Below are positions 7,552-15,182 of a stretch of DNA of 16,974 nucleotides, piece after piece; the stretch's first letter is position 1; every line of letters begins with the position of its first letter. The notes below the pieces were generated by a model, which worked only from the letters and a program-made list of their open reading frames with translations, ran no database searches and was not told the origin of the DNA. Made by a program: the position numbers and the translations under genes. Origin of the DNA: an uncultured beta proteobacterium (GTDB lineage Bacteria > Pseudomonadota > Gammaproteobacteria > Burkholderiales > Burkholderiaceae); the NCBI GenBank assembly GCA_903843315.1, contig CAIMPQ010000101.1:1-16974 (forward strand), written 5' to 3'.

Positions 7552-9600
7552 TCACCGGCGACGTACTTGGGTGACCCCTTTGACCTCTTCTAGGCTATTT
7601 TGAACAATACGTAGCACTTCAGAATCCTTTACTTCAACCGTTAAAAGGATCTGAGCAAGTCCTTTTTTGGCCGATTTACGCAAATCAATCACATGAACAC
7701 CCTGCCTGGTCAGTATTTCAAATAACTCTCTCATGAGCTCTGGTCGATCCAGACCACTCACTACTAAATCTGCTGGAAACATACGCTTTTGGTTGTCACT
7801 AGGCATCGGGCTTGCCGCTGAGGCAGTCCAAGCAGTCTGAATTACCCGCTCAGGCGCTCGCTCTAAAAGACCTCTAAAGGTCTTACATGAACGACGATGA
7901 ATCGAGACCCCTCTGCCCTGAGTAACAAATCCTGCAATCGCATCCGGAGGAACCGGTCTGCAGCAACGCGCTAGCTGAGTGAGTAATGAGTCCACGCCGA
8001 CTACTAATACATCACCACTTTGGGCCGCTTTACGCGAACTGCTTCTTAAAACAATTTCGGGTGCTGTAACTTTAGCTTCAGCATTTACTTCAAGTTTGTT
8101 ATCAGCTGGCTTTGGGGTAAGCCCAGTTTCTTCATCATCTAGCGCATTAAACCAAGCACGCACTCTTTGGCGCGCTCTTTGGGAGCGCAGATAATTTTTA
8201 TCAGGACTAATCCAATCCCGCGAGGGGCCACCATGCTTGACTGCAATGATCTCAATTGTCTGACCGTTTTGCAAAGCAGTCTCTAGTGGCACCATGGCAC
8301 CATCGACACGAGCACCCCTACAGCGATGGCCTAAGTTAGTATGAACGGCATAAGCGAAGTCAATCGGGGTAGAACCCTTCTCTAAAGAAATCACTTTGCC
8401 CAATGGGGTAAGAACGTAGATGTGATCATCAATTTCATGATGTTTAAGTTGCTCCCAGGCATCTTCTTTCCAGGAAATCAGTTGTCTAGCCCAAGCAATT
8501 TGCCGTTCGTAAGCGACTTCAGCGCTATGTGTCCCTTGCTGATGAGTCGTATGAGGTTTATTTGTCCTGGCCGGATTGGGTGGTGTAGCCATACCTACAT
8601 AAGCGCCCTCTTTATAACGCCAGTGAGCGGCCAAGCCATACTCTGCTTGTTGATGCATCTCTTGTGTGCGCACCTGGATTTCAAATGCGGTGCCATCCTC
8701 ATTCATCACCACTGTATGAAGCGATTGATAGCCATTAGGCTTAGGCCTTGCAATGTAATCATCAAACTCGCGTGGCACTGGTTGCCAGACGTTATGGACA
8801 ATACCCAATACAGCATAGCAAGACTTCACATCGGGAACTAGCACTCTAAATGCTCTCACATCGTATAAGTCGGCAAAGTCTAGTGATTTGCCCTGCATCT
8901 TTTTCCAGATGCTGTAGATATGCTTAGGCCTACCAAGGACTTCACCTGTAATCTGCGCTGCCTTTAACTCCTCTTGAAGTTGTAAAACAATGCGATCAAT
9001 AAATACCTGCCGCTCGATTCTCTTAGCATCCAGCATCTTGGCAATATCACGATAGGTATCTGGGGACATCGCCCTAAAAGCCAAATCCTCCATTTCCCAT
9101 TTCATTTGCCAAATACCTAAACGATTGGCCAAGGAGGCATCGATGTTGAGAATCTCTTGTGCCCAAGCTGAGGGCATGGAAATGTTTTCTTGAGTAACCC
9201 AGCGTAAGGTTTGCAAGCGCGATGAAAGATAGATGAGAACGACCCGCAAATCATCGCCAAAGGCGAGGAGCATCTTGCGCAGCATTTCTTCTTGGCCTGC
9301 GACGCTTAAACCGCCATCGTTACGAACCAACTTTGAGCGCGCCTGACGTAAACCTCGATATCCAATGAGCAACTTAGCAGGCTCTTCACCAATCAGTTTA
9401 ATCAGGGCTTCTTTGCCATGCGTACGCGCAATATTTCTTGCTGCAATTAATGTCGTCTCATCTAAATTTAAGGTCTCGAGAATTTGCGAGACGCCACTGG
9501 CATGTAACTCTGGGGGTTCTCCATACCAAGCATCAACAAATACAGTCGACTCCTGGAGTGACTGAGTTACAGCTGGATCTGATGAGGGAGTGTTTGCCAT
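7552..9600 (-). CDS. relA: RelA, monofunctional (p)ppGpp synthetase
   Basis: RelA senses uncharged tRNA on stalled ribosomes and makes (p)ppGpp from ATP and GTP/GDP. The protein is 682 residues from the ATG at 9600; a TTG two codons upstream is possible but less likely. The N-terminal hydrolase-like domain lacks the HD...ED metal residues, as in RelA rather than SpoT. The synthetase domain (about 200-345) has REFDDYIARPKPNGYQSLH, with EFDD at 278-281: the EXDD form is typical of monofunctional RelA, RXKD of bifunctional enzymes. TGS (about 389-453), a zinc-finger-like C-terminal domain (C546, C547, H568, C572) and an ACT/RRM domain (about 610-682) follow. No Shine-Dalgarno is seen; a 24-bp palindrome sits just upstream. 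Confidence 0.95.
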   Translation of the reverse strand: MANTPSSDPAVTQSLQESTVFVDAWYGEPPELHASGVSQILETLNLDETTLIAARNIARTHGKEALIKLIGEEPAKLLIGYRGLRQARSKLVRNDGGLSVAGQEEMLRKMLLAFGDDLRVVLIYLSSRLQTLRWVTQENISMPSAWAQEILNIDASLANRLGIWQMKWEMEDLAFRAMSPDTYRDIAKMLDAKRIERQVFIDRIVLQLQEELKAAQITGEVLGRPKHIYSIWKKMQGKSLDFADLYDVRAFRVLVPDVKSCYAVLGIVHNVWQPVPREFDDYIARPKPNGYQSLHTVVMNEDGTAFEIQVRTQEMHQQAEYGLAAHWRYKEGAYVGMATPPNPARTNKPHTTHQQGTHSAEVAYERQIAWARQLISWKEDAWEQLKHHEIDDHIYVLTPLGKVISLEKGSTPIDFAYAVHTNLGHRCRGARVDGAMVPLETALQNGQTIEIIAVKHGGPSRDWISPDKNYLRSQRARQRVRAWFNALDDEETGLTPKPADNKLEVNAEAKVTAPEIVLRSSSRKAAQSGDVLVVGVDSLLTQLARCCRPVPPDAIAGFVTQGRGVSIHRRSCKTFRGLLERAPERVIQTAWTASAASPMPSDNQKRMFPADLVVSGLDRPELMRELFEILTRQGVHVIDLRKSAKKGLAQILLTVEVKDSEVLRIVQNSLEEVKGVTQVRRR

Positions 9601-9616
9601 TGGCAACAGAAAGTAC

Positions 9617-9640
9617 TTAGCTAAAGAATTCTTTTGCTAA
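9617..9640 (-). repeat. 24-bp near-perfect palindrome before relA
   Basis: On the minus strand TTAGCAAAAGAA is followed directly by TTCTTTAGCTAA, an inverted repeat with a single mismatched pair. In RNA it could fold as UUAGC plus AAAG paired with their complements around an AAUU loop. It covers the last seven codons and the stop of the transporter-hydrolase gene and ends 16 bases before the relA ATG. The centre (9623-9634) is a perfect 12-bp palindrome. There is no U-run, so termination is unlikely; an effect on relA translation or mRNA cutting is conceivable. Confidence 0.5.
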
Positions 9641-11476
9641 AGCAATTTGCTCTTGCTTTACAAATGCAGGCGCATGACCCACATTTGGAATCTCGATACT
9701 ACGCGCATAAGGATTGACCTTACACATCTCTGCAACTGTTGCAGCAGAAAGTAAATCAGACACGGCACCGCGCACAATCAACATGGGAATTTTGATTTGC
9801 TTAAAAGCATGCCACATTGCCATTTCGCCAGCCTTGGCCATGATGGGGTTCACAGAAGCAAACGGGACGGAAATATCGGGATCGTAATGCATGCTCCATA
9901 AGCCATTACGCTCGATCAACATGGGTCCATTATAGGTTTCCCATTCCTCAGGCGTATGTTCGCCAAAGGTAGCGCAGATTGCATTGAGACGATTTAAGGC
10001 ATCAGCTCGGCTAACAAATGAAAATGGTTGACCCACATAAGAACCTAAACGCTTGATTGCTTCAGGCTCAATTTTTGGGCCCACATCATTGATCAGCATC
10101 CTCCGTATTGGGGAATGTGGCATTGCGGCATACACCATGCCAATCAGACCACCCATCGATGTTCCCAGCCAATCCACTTGTGAAACTCCAAGCGCTTTAA
10201 CCATCTGAGCAATATCTGAAACGTATTGGGGAACCGCATAGAGCATCGGATTGCTTAAGCGATCTGAATCCCCCCTGCCAACGACGTCTGGGCAAACCAC
10301 GTAATAATCTTTGCACATCGCTTCGGCAAGCGTCTTGAAGTCACTACCGCGTCTGGTTAGACCATGAACACAGAGCAATACCTTGCGATTACTGGGATCA
10401 CCCCAAGCGTGATAGGCCATACGATGAGTGGAATCGCCACTAGCGCAATGCACAAAGAAAGTATCACCTTGATGAATCACTGGTGCTAAGCGAACTTCAT
10501 CCTGCAAATACTGATCATGCGTATGCTCATCTACACCACCAAAGACCTCAGGCTGCAAAGTCACATGATCAATCCCATGCTTATCGATGAGCATCCGATT
10601 GATGCGAGACATAATCGCAGGCCAATCTTGCATTTCGGTAATTTCAATATGGCCTATCAGTGCAGGGAAACTCGGGGTCATCTCCCATACATGAAGATCA
10701 TGTACTGCCAAGACACCTGGTACAGCTCTTAAATCATTACCCACGGCCAAATAATCAATATGCAGTGGCACGCCCTCCATGAGGAAGTGATAAGACTCAT
10801 GCAAAATTGAAATAGTTGATTTGAGAATTAATAGGGATACCAATATTGAAAGAATCGCATCGATTGGCATCCAGCCAGTTAGCTGGATCACTACACCTGC
10901 TAACAAAGCAGCAACAGAACCCAGTAAATCCCCCATGACATGCACTAATGCTGCACGGGTATTTACACTCTTTTTATCCCGCGATAAAACCCAGGCGACA
11001 ACAAGATTCATCGCAAGGCCAATAGCAGCTACTACAGTTACCGTGAGGCCATCCACTTTATGCGGATCATAGAAGCGACTAATTGCCTCATACACAATCC
11101 AAATCACTAAAGCCAACATCACAATACTGTTTACAAATGCAGCTAAGGCTTCCGCCCTGCCAAAACCAAATGAATGTTTGGCGGATGGGGGACGCCGAGA
11201 AATAATTTGGGCAAGAAGAGCCAAGCCTAAGGCTGCGGCATCAGTCACCATGTGACCAGCATCTGAGACCAGCGCTAAAGAATTCGCAAAATAAGCTGCA
11301 GCACCCTCTACCCCAGAGAAACCCAAGGTGAGAACTAAAGCAATGAGGAGTAGATTTTGATTGGAAACTTGCTTGCTATGGGTATGCTTAGCATCACCCT
11401 GTTTATGCGCATGCAGAGAATGTGGATCTGACGCGTTCATTGCAGAAGATTGGGAAGAGGATGTGGGATCAACCAT
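9617..11476 (-). CDS. Fusion: CDF zinc-type efflux transporter plus alpha/beta hydrolase
   Basis: One uninterrupted frame of 619 residues joins two complete domains. Residues 13-34 are His-rich (cytosolic metal capture is typical). Residues 40-235 form the six-helix membrane part of a cation diffusion facilitator: H75xxxD79 in helix 2 and H179xxxD183 in helix 5 make the zinc-type site. The cytosolic CDF domain spans about 236-312 (DLHVWEMTP). After a linker with HTH, residues about 335-619 are an alpha/beta hydrolase: oxyanion VHG (370-372), nucleophile elbow GTSMGG with S440, probable acid D574 and H601 (NVGHAP). No Shine-Dalgarno precedes the Met353 codon, so separate translation of the hydrolase is not indicated. 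Stand-alone CDFs are about 300 residues. The hydrolase substrate is unknown; an esterase is a guess. Confidence 0.9.
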   Translation of the reverse strand: MVDPTSSSQSSAMNASDPHSLHAHKQGDAKHTHSKQVSNQNLLLIALVLTLGFSGVEGAAAYFANSLALVSDAGHMVTDAAALGLALLAQIISRRPPSAKHSFGFGRAEALAAFVNSIVMLALVIWIVYEAISRFYDPHKVDGLTVTVVAAIGLAMNLVVAWVLSRDKKSVNTRAALVHVMGDLLGSVAALLAGVVIQLTGWMPIDAILSILVSLLILKSTISILHESYHFLMEGVPLHIDYLAVGNDLRAVPGVLAVHDLHVWEMTPSFPALIGHIEITEMQDWPAIMSRINRMLIDKHGIDHVTLQPEVFGGVDEHTHDQYLQDEVRLAPVIHQGDTFFVHCASGDSTHRMAYHAWGDPSNRKVLLCVHGLTRRGSDFKTLAEAMCKDYYVVCPDVVGRGDSDRLSNPMLYAVPQYVSDIAQMVKALGVSQVDWLGTSMGGLIGMVYAAMPHSPIRRMLINDVGPKIEPEAIKRLGSYVGQPFSFVSRADALNRLNAICATFGEHTPEEWETYNGPMLIERNGLWSMHYDPDISVPFASVNPIMAKAGEMAMWHAFKQIKIPMLIVRGAVSDLLSAATVAEMCKVNPYARSIEIPNVGHAPAFVKQEQIALAKEFFS

Positions 11477-11512
11477 ATTGATCCCATTATTTCATTCATC
11501 CGCAGAAATTGC

Positions 11513-12163
11513 TCAGAAACCCGATGTGTCAACAGGGGCACCTGTTTTAGCAATCACTTCCTCTTTGGTTACACCAGGAGCCAACTCCACTAAATTCAAG
11601 CCAGAGCGTGTGATATCCAAAACACAGAGATCAGTAATGATTTGACTAATTACACCTACACCAGTAAGTGGCAAAGTGCACTTAGGCAAAATTTTGATTT
11701 CTTCAGTACCGTCTTTCTTTTTGGCAACGTGTTCCATCAACACGACAACGTGTTTAACACCAGCAACCAAATCCATTGCACCGCCCATACCCTTCACCAT
11801 TTTTCCTGGAATCATCCAGTTGGCTAAGTCCCCATGTTCGCTTACTTGCATTGCGCCCAAGATGGCGATGTTAATTTTTCCGCCACGGATCATTCCAAAA
11901 GAATCTGCTGAAGAGAAAATAGAAGATCCCGGCAAAGTCGTAATTGTTTGCTTACCTGCATTAATTAAATCGGCATCAATCGTCTCTTCAGTTGGAAATG
12001 GGCCAATACCCAATAAGCCATTTTCAGATTGGAGCCATACTTCCATATCTTTAGGTACATGATTGGCTACCAAGGTAGGCATACCAATTCCTAAGTTTAC
12101 GTAGTAACCATCTTTTAGTTCTTTAGCAGCACGTGCTGCCATCTCATCTCTAGTCCAAGGCAT
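11513..12163 (-). CDS. scoB: 3-oxoacid CoA-transferase subunit B
   Basis: This subunit carries the catalytic glutamate of succinyl-CoA:3-ketoacid (acetoacetate) CoA-transferase, which activates acetoacetate with CoA from succinyl-CoA. The 216 residues begin MPWTRDEMAARAAKEL and YVNLGIGMPTL. The active-site segment SENGLLGIGPFP places the nucleophile at E47. GGKINIAILGAMQVS and LDLVAG-type elements follow as in the family. A related acetate- or butyrate-type transferase (AtoA) is the main alternative; the lengths and the SENG context favour SCOT. It follows scoA after 57 bp and precedes the transporter-hydrolase fusion by 36 bp. Confidence 0.93.
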   Translation of the reverse strand: MPWTRDEMAARAAKELKDGYYVNLGIGMPTLVANHVPKDMEVWLQSENGLLGIGPFPTEETIDADLINAGKQTITTLPGSSIFSSADSFGMIRGGKINIAILGAMQVSEHGDLANWMIPGKMVKGMGGAMDLVAGVKHVVVLMEHVAKKKDGTEEIKILPKCTLPLTGVGVISQIITDLCVLDITRSGLNLVELAPGVTKEEVIAKTGAPVDTSGF

Positions 12164-12220
12164 ATCGATCTTCCTAAATATTCTGTTCTGTTGCTTAACT
12201 GTTTGGGTAACTGAGGGAAA

Positions 12221-12922
12221 CTACGCTGTCGCAGTCAATGTGCGCTGCTCAATCCGCTTCTCTGGACTTGTATTGAGCACTAAGCGGTGTACATAAATTC
12301 CAGGTGTATGAATTTGGTCTGGATCCAATTGACCGTTCTCAACAATCTCTTCTACTTCAGCAACCGTGATCTTGCCAGCCATAGCTACTACTGGGTTGAA
12401 GTTACGAGCGGTATAGCGATACACCAAATTACCAGACTTATCTGCTTTCCAAGCTTTTACTAAAGAAATATCTGAAACGATTGCGCGCTCCATGATGTAT
12501 TTCTCGCCATCAAATTCTTTAACCTCTTTACCTTCAGCCACCAAGGTACCTACACCTGTTTTTGTGTAGAACGCAGGAATGCCACAACCACCAGCGCGTA
12601 ATTTTTCCGCTAAGGTGCCTTGAGGAGTGAACTCCAACTCCAACTCACCCGCTAAATATTGACGTTCAAACTCTTTGTTTTCGCCAACATAAGAAGCAAC
12701 CATCTTCTTTACTTGACGAGAATTTAATAGAAGGCCTAAGCCAAAACCATCAACACCTGCGTTATTGGCAATGGCTGTCAAATTCTGCGCACCCAAATCC
12801 TTAACCGCCTGAATCAGTGCTTCAGGAATGCCACATAGACCAAAACCACCAACAGCCAGTTTTTGTCCGTCTTTCAAGATATCCCTTAGGGCATCAACTG
12901 CCGATGGGTAGGTTTTATTCAT
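12221..12922 (-). CDS. scoA: 3-oxoacid CoA-transferase subunit A
   Basis: This is the partner of ScoB in the heteromeric CoA-transferase; subunit A supplies the glycine-rich CoA-binding loop, seen here as VGGFGLCGIPE (24-34). Its 233 residues are the normal length, and AIANNAGVDGFGLGLLL, KMVASYVGENKEFERQYL and RYTARNFNPVVAMAGKITVAEVEEIV are characteristic of the family. The ATG at 12922 has AGGA about eight bases upstream. It is the first gene of the minus-strand run and diverges from the ETF-QO gene across a 200-bp repeat-bearing region, which suggests shared control of acetoacetate and acyl-CoA catabolism. Confidence 0.94.
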   Translation of the reverse strand: MNKTYPSAVDALRDILKDGQKLAVGGFGLCGIPEALIQAVKDLGAQNLTAIANNAGVDGFGLGLLLNSRQVKKMVASYVGENKEFERQYLAGELELEFTPQGTLAEKLRAGGCGIPAFYTKTGVGTLVAEGKEVKEFDGEKYIMERAIVSDISLVKAWKADKSGNLVYRYTARNFNPVVAMAGKITVAEVEEIVENGQLDPDQIHTPGIYVHRLVLNTSPEKRIEQRTLTATA

Positions 12923-13000
12923 AACTTTGTCCTAATATTGCCAAAATGGGTAAAAAAGTAATCATAACGCTTCACGCTCCTAAGTCTAGGCAGCTTATGT

Positions 13001-13044
13001 ACTACTTAGGTACTACTTAGGCGCTACCTAGGCGCTACCTAGGC
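13001..13044. repeat. Four tandem 11-bp repeats, RCTACYTAGGY
   Basis: The units are ACTACTTAGGT (13001-13011), ACTACTTAGGC (13012-13022) and GCTACCTAGGC twice (13023-13033, 13034-13044); GCTAATTTGGT continues as a decayed fifth unit. The first two and the next two are pairwise alike, suggesting stepwise duplication. Eleven bases is about one helical turn, so a protein bound to each unit would sit on one face of the DNA. The core CCTAGG is itself palindromic. Units may be operators or simply replication slippage. Confidence 0.85.
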
Positions 13045-13060
13045 GCTAATTTGGTTTTTG

Positions 13061-13083
13061 ACTATTAGAACTAAACTATTAGG
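13061..13083. repeat. Direct repeat ACTATTAG, 15-bp period
   Basis: ACTATTAG at 13061-13068 recurs at 13076-13083, separated by seven bases that include AACTA. Both copies share the CTA...TAG frame of the neighbouring 11-bp units. They lie 40-62 bases before the ETF-QO start codon, within the likely promoter. A chance repeat in AT-rich DNA cannot be excluded. Confidence 0.45.
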
Positions 13084-13122
13084 GCTGAAATGCCTATTTT
13101 TAAGAAATTCCGGAGAATTTGA

Positions 13123-14793
13123 ATGAATGCTGCAGAACTGCTAGAGCAATTTGGGCCTAGAGAGTCCATGGACTATGACCTGGTCATCGTTGGTGGTGGT
13201 CCTGCCGGCTTATCAGCTGCAATTAAAGCCAAACAATTGGCCAGCGCCTCCGGCAAAGAAATTAGCGTCTGCGTGCTTGAAAAAGGTTCAGAAATTGGCG
13301 CTCATATTCTGTCTGGCGCTGTAATGGATCCTAAGGCACTGACAGAGCTCTTTCCAAACTGGAAAGAATTGGGTGCCCCCCTTGACACGCTAGTTACCCA
13401 AGATCAATTTTTATTCTTAACAGCCAATCACTCTTTTCAAGTTCCCAATTGGATGTTGCCCCATTGCTTTAAGAATGAAGGTAACTATATTGTGAGCTTG
13501 GCTAACGTCACTCGTTGGCTGGGACAGCAAGCAGAAAATGTAGGCGTTGAAATATTCCCAGGTTTTCCAGCTGCAGAAATTTTGTACAACGATCAAGGTG
13601 CAGTCTGTGGTGTGATCACTGGTGCAATGGGTTTAGACAAAGAAGGTAATCCAACGGATCAATTCCAGCTCGGAATGGAATTACGCGCTAAATACACCCT
13701 CTTCGCTGAAGGCTCGCGTGGTCATCTTGGAAAACAACTGATAGCCAAGTTTGCATTAGATCACGATGCGGATCCACAAAGCTATGGACTCGGTATCAAA
13801 GAACTCTGGGAAGTAGAGCCCTCCAAGAGCAAGCCTGGCCTTGTTGTGCATACAGCCGGCTGGCCTCTAGAGAGCGATACCTACGGAGGTTCCTTTCTCT
13901 ATCACTTGGGTGATAACAAAGTGGCGGTTGGTTTAGTAGTAGGTCTTTCTTATAAGAACCCTTACCTTTCACCCTTTGAAGAATTCCAACGCTATAAATT
14001 ACATCCAAAGATCCGCGAGACTTTCGAAGGTGGCAAACGTATTGCTTATGGCGCTCGTGCACTCACTGCCGGCGGTTTAAATAGCTTACCCAAAACCGTA
14101 TTTCCGGGTGGCGCACTCATTGGTTGTGATGCTGGCTTCTTAAATGCGTCTCGCATTAAGGGCAGTCATGCTGCTATCAAAACTGGCATGCTCGCCGCCG
14201 AAGCTGCCGTTGCTGCCTTGAATGAAAACCGCTCAGCTGACGTTTTATCTGCTTACCCTACTGCGTTCCAAAACAGTTGGCTACATACTGAATTGAATCA
14301 AGCGCGCAACTTCAAACCGTGGATGTCCAAAGGACTTTACCTTGGCACGCTCATGGTCGGTCTTGAGCAAAAGCTCTTGGGGGGCAATATGCCATGGACT
14401 GTTCATTTGAAGCATGCAGATCATGAGTGCCTAGAACCCGCTGCACAACATCAGCCTATCGTTTATCCGAAGCCTGATGGCAAGATTAGCTTTGATCGAC
14501 TCTCCTCGGTATTTATTTCCAATACCAATCATGCTGAGAATCAGCCAATCCATTTGACCCTCAAAAATGATTCGGTACCTGTGGATATCAACCTTAAAAC
14601 CTATGCGGGACCAGAACAACGCTACTGCCCTGCTGGCGTATACGAGTTTGTAGAAACCGATGGCAAAATGCGCTTGCAAATTAACTCACAAAATTGCGTG
14701 CATTGTAAAACGTGTGATATTAAAGACCCCAGCCAAAACATTATCTGGGTCACCCCAGAAGGTAGCGGCGGACCTAACTACGCGGCGATGTAA
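13123..14793 (+). CDS. Electron transfer flavoprotein-ubiquinone oxidoreductase
   Basis: ETF-QO takes electrons from reduced electron transfer flavoprotein (fed by acyl-CoA and amino-acid dehydrogenases) and passes them to ubiquinone at the inner membrane. The 556 residues have an N-terminal FAD Rossmann loop VIVGGGPAGL (21-30), the ETF-QO region GAHILSGAVMDPKAL, GGSFLYHL, and a C-terminal 4Fe-4S ferredoxin-like domain with C502 (RYCPAGVYEF) and C525, C528, C531 (NCVHCKTCDIKDP). The length matches human and bacterial enzymes without a targeting peptide. The ATG at 13123 has GGAG seven bases upstream. It heads an operon with gloA two bases downstream and diverges from scoAB. Confidence 0.96.
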   Translation: MNAAELLEQFGPRESMDYDLVIVGGGPAGLSAAIKAKQLASASGKEISVCVLEKGSEIGAHILSGAVMDPKALTELFPNWKELGAPLDTLVTQDQFLFLTANHSFQVPNWMLPHCFKNEGNYIVSLANVTRWLGQQAENVGVEIFPGFPAAEILYNDQGAVCGVITGAMGLDKEGNPTDQFQLGMELRAKYTLFAEGSRGHLGKQLIAKFALDHDADPQSYGLGIKELWEVEPSKSKPGLVVHTAGWPLESDTYGGSFLYHLGDNKVAVGLVVGLSYKNPYLSPFEEFQRYKLHPKIRETFEGGKRIAYGARALTAGGLNSLPKTVFPGGALIGCDAGFLNASRIKGSHAAIKTGMLAAEAAVAALNENRSADVLSAYPTAFQNSWLHTELNQARNFKPWMSKGLYLGTLMVGLEQKLLGGNMPWTVHLKHADHECLEPAAQHQPIVYPKPDGKISFDRLSSVFISNTNHAENQPIHLTLKNDSVPVDINLKTYAGPEQRYCPAGVYEFVETDGKMRLQINSQNCVHCKTCDIKDPSQNIIWVTPEGSGGPNYAAM

Positions 14794-14795
14794 CC

Positions 14796-15182
14796 ATGAT
14801 GATCCTTCACACCATGCTTCGAGTTGGTGACCTTCAGCGCTCAATTGATTTTTATACCAAGATCTTAGGTATGAACTTACTGCGGATGACTGAACGCCCT
14901 GAACAGAAATACTCTCTCGCCTTTGTTGGTTATGGCAAAGGGAATGCAGATGGCCAATCTGAGATTGAACTTACCTATAACTATGGTGTTTCCTCTTATG
15001 ATCTGGGTACCGCTTACGGGCATATCGCCATCGAAGTTCCGGATGCCTATGCTGCATGCGACAAAATTAAAGCAGCTGGTGGCAATGTCACGCGTGAAGC
15101 TGGACCAGTAGCGGGTGGCGATACCATCATTGCATTTGTGACTGATCCAGATGCTTACAAGATTGAACTCATTCAACGTTAA
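14796..15182 (+). CDS. gloA: Lactoylglutathione lyase (glyoxalase I)
   Basis: GlxI converts the hemithioacetal of methylglyoxal and glutathione to S-lactoylglutathione in the cytosol. The 128 residues consist of two VOC-fold beta-alpha-beta-beta-beta modules and align closely with E. coli GloA from HTMLRVGDLQRSIDFY onward. The metal ligands H5, E58 (IELTYN), H76 (AYGHIA) and E124 (KIELI) are all present, the set of the nickel-type bacterial enzymes; the zinc-type insertions are absent. The first Met keeps H5 in register with E. coli, so 14796 is preferred over the adjacent ATG. It begins two bases after the ETF-QO stop and its own stop overlaps the next start (TAATG), pointing to coupled translation. 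Confidence 0.96.
   Translation: MMILHTMLRVGDLQRSIDFYTKILGMNLLRMTERPEQKYSLAFVGYGKGNADGQSEIELTYNYGVSSYDLGTAYGHIAIEVPDAYAACDKIKAAGGNVTREAGPVAGGDTIIAFVTDPDAYKIELIQR

Larger units (their letters stand above)
12923..13122. promoter_or_regulatory. Divergent control region between scoA and the ETF-QO gene
   Basis: This is the only intergenic gap in the window flanked by divergently transcribed genes, so it should hold promoters for both operons. It contains the tandem 11-bp repeats at 13001-13044 and a direct repeat at 13061-13083. TTGACT at 13058-13063 resembles a sigma70 -35 element toward the ETF-QO gene, but no good -10 lies 16-18 bases beyond it. The GGAG at 13112-13115 serves the ETF-QO start. 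Promoter positions cannot be fixed by eye. Confidence 0.6.

Noticed and set aside
8422..8841. 139-codon plus-strand open frame opposite relA
   Set aside because: It lies wholly within the relA synthetase region in antisense; the translation is not family-like and is explained by relA codon use.
9300..9560. Active HD-type ppGpp hydrolase in RelA
   Set aside because: The HD and ED metal-binding residues expected of SpoT/Rel hydrolases are not present in the N-terminal domain, and the synthetase has EXDD instead of RXKD.
13001..13044. CRISPR array
   Set aside because: The units are 11 bp and abut each other without spacers, and no cas genes are present.
13058..13086. Sigma70 promoter with TTGACT as -35 before the ETF-QO gene
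   Set aside because: The hexamer is good but no acceptable -10 is found at 16-18 bases, so no promoter feature is placed there.
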